Notes under the pieces: model-generated
The model's database searches: none
Seen by the model: only the letters and a program-made list of their open reading frames with translations
Told to the model about the DNA's origin: nothing
Origin: Hyphomicrobium sp.
GTDB lineage: Bacteria > Pseudomonadota > Alphaproteobacteria > Rhizobiales > Hyphomicrobiaceae
DNA: 64,000 nt
Assembly: GCA_002928735.1 (NCBI GenBank)
Contig: PERL01000010.1
Span: forward strand, 1 to 64,000
Reading direction: 5' to 3'
Position numbers and translations under genes: made by a program
Shown here: piece by piece, positions 62,930-64,000 of the stretch
How the letters are laid out: every line of letters begins with the position of its first letter
Position numbering within the stretch: the first letter of the stretch is position 1

Positions 62930-64000
62930 CAAGCAGATCAGCCGCGAGCGCCGTGTCGGAGCTGCCCCCGGCGAAAATCTTGTACGGCGCGGCCTCCACG
63001 AGATACCGCCCCGCGTCGTCGTGAAAGCCGAGATCCTTGGCCTTCAAGCGAAAGCGCACCGTCCGCGCCTCACCGGGTTTGAGCGTGATCTTTTCGAACG
63101 CCCGCAACTCCTTTACCGGCCGAGAGCGGCTTGCCACTAGCTGCCGCGTATAGAGCTGTACCACTTCACTGCCGGCCCGCGATCCAGTATTGCGCACGTC
63201 AACGTCCACATCGATCTCACCGCGCACCGTCATCTTCGGCTCCGACAGCACGATCTGGTCATACGCAAACGTCGTGTACGTCAACCCGTGACCAAACGGA
63301 TAAAGCGGCGTCTGCTTTTCGTCGATATATCCCGTCGTGTACCGGCTGCCGGTAAACGGCCGCCCCGTCGGCAAAAGGTTGTACGAGATGGGGATCTGAC
63401 CCTCTGAGCGCGGAAATGTCATCGGCAGCTTACCCGACGGCCCCACCTCGCCTGTGAGCACCTCTGCCAGCGCAGTGCGCCCCTCGGTCCCAGGATGCCA
63501 CGCGATCAAAATCGCATCCACTTGCCGTTCCGCCTCCGCCAGTACGAGCGCCCGTCCCGTTTCCACCACGAGTACGATCGGCTTGCCCGTTTCGGCCAGC
63601 GCATCGAGCATCTCCTGCTGCCGTCCCGATAACGTCAGCTTCGCGCGCGACACGCCCTCGCCCTGGATCTCGCAATCCTCAATCACGTTATAGACGACGA
63701 CATCCGCGCGTTTCGCCGCCGCTACTGCCGCTGTCTTGTCCTTCAACTCCCGCCCGCACGGATCAGCAAATGCCGGCTCGAAAATCAACGTCTGCCCTGG
63801 CCGCATACGCTTTTCCAGCGCCGCCCGGAGCGTCTCCGTCTCAGGCTTCTGATGCCCCGCCGGCCCCCACCACGAATGATCGTGCTGCGCGCTATCGGCA
63901 CTTGCTCCAATCAGCGCAATCGTCCCGGTGGACGATGTCAACGGCAACGCCGCTTTGTCGTTCTTCACCAGAACAAAACTTTCCCGCGCCACCTCGCGCG
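62916..64000 (-). CDS. Glycoside hydrolase family 3 beta-glucosidase, 3' part only
   Basis: The C-terminal part of a GH3 enzyme of BglX type. The second GH3 domain is present, with RESFVLVKNDK, WHPGTEGRTALAEVLTGEVGPSGKLPMTFPRS and YPFGHGLTYTTF, followed by the fibronectin-III-like domain (VDVRNTGSRAGSEVVQLYTRQ, and ELRAFEKITLKPGE). The frame is still open at the window edge, so the N-terminal catalytic domain with the nucleophile Asp lies beyond it. The substrate is probably a beta-glucoside; that is inferred from the family. Confidence 0.9.
   Translation of the reverse strand, partial: REVARESFVLVKNDKAALPLTSSTGTIALIGASADSAQHDHSWWGPAGHQKPETETLRAALEKRMRPGQTLIFEPAFADPCGRELKDKTAAVAAAKRADVVVYNVIEDCEIQGEGVSRAKLTLSGRQQEMLDALAETGKPIVLVVETGRALVLAEAERQVDAILIAWHPGTEGRTALAEVLTGEVGPSGKLPMTFPRSEGQIPISYNLLPTGRPFTGSRYTTGYIDEKQTPLYPFGHGLTYTTFAYDQIVLSEPKMTVRGEIDVDVDVRNTGSRAGSEVVQLYTRQLVASRSRPVKELRAFEKITLKPGEARTVRFRLKAKDLGFHDDAGRYLVEAAPYKIFAGGSSDTALAADLLVTRD

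Overview
The window is GC-rich, densely coding chromosomal DNA of an alphaproteobacterium, most likely of the order Hyphomicrobiales (Rhizobiales). Evidence for this is the gene order pcm-tolC-PopZ/DUF2497-valS, the run argS-SPOR-nagZ-scpA-scpB-tatABC-serS-surE-nlpD-DUF815-yajC-secD-secF-Mth938, a DUF2842 gene beside ctaA, and alphaproteobacterial regulatory motifs (a CtrA-type TTAA-N7-TTAA site and an Irr/ICE-type box). No rRNA, tRNA, CRISPR array, insertion sequence or prophage was seen. The genus cannot be named from the sequence alone.

Layout. 0.25-8.6 kb: an isoaspartyl methyltransferase family protein, a TolC-type outer-membrane channel, two tandem PopZ-like polar-organiser genes and valS. 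8.6-12.2 kb (minus strand): an aldehyde dehydrogenase, a DUF2939 protein and an M48 metallopeptidase. 12.6-16.7 kb: ilvD overlapping an ExoR-like periplasmic Sel1-repeat protein, a small membrane protein, and a divergent pair made of a receiver protein with Glu at the phosphorylation position and a ribbon-helix-helix protein. 16.7-38.1 kb: a housekeeping block covering DNA repair and dNTP metabolism (xthA, dgt), Fe-S assembly (erpA), tRNA charging (argS, serS), cell division and peptidoglycan (SPOR protein, nagZ, NlpD/DipM-like LytM factor), chromosome segregation (scpAB) and protein export (tatABC, yajC, secDF).

38.1-46.3 kb is less conserved. It holds a large exported SGNH hydrolase, a degenerate cold-shock-domain gene paired with an unknown gene, an HlyD/ABC-ATPase pair with no permease, a secreted alanine/charge-rich helical protein, an esterase, and an iron-storage pair (an extended Bfd and bacterioferritin) with an ICE-like box. 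46.3-55.3 kb is an exopolysaccharide locus: Wzy polymerase/ligase, undecaprenyl-phosphate sugar transferase, one GT4, a Wza-type export lipoprotein, a co-polymerase with a degenerate BY-kinase domain, and a polysaccharide deacetylase. No flippase is present. 55.3-64 kb: DUF2842, ctaA, an unknown membrane protein, argC, terC, rplM-rpsI, a secreted unknown, a crotonase, a CoA-binding protein and the 3' part of a GH3 glycosidase cut by the window edge.

No single wholly new system stands out. The points most worth following are the duplicated PopZ-like genes, the Glu-for-Asp receiver with its divergent RHH neighbour and dyad operator, the catalytically degenerate LytM and BY-kinase domains, the permease-less ABC pair, and two operator-like palindromes upstream of the secreted protein at 61 kb. 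Start codons were re-chosen from Shine-Dalgarno (SD) matches and family N-termini where possible. All family assignments come from reading motifs, not from database searches.
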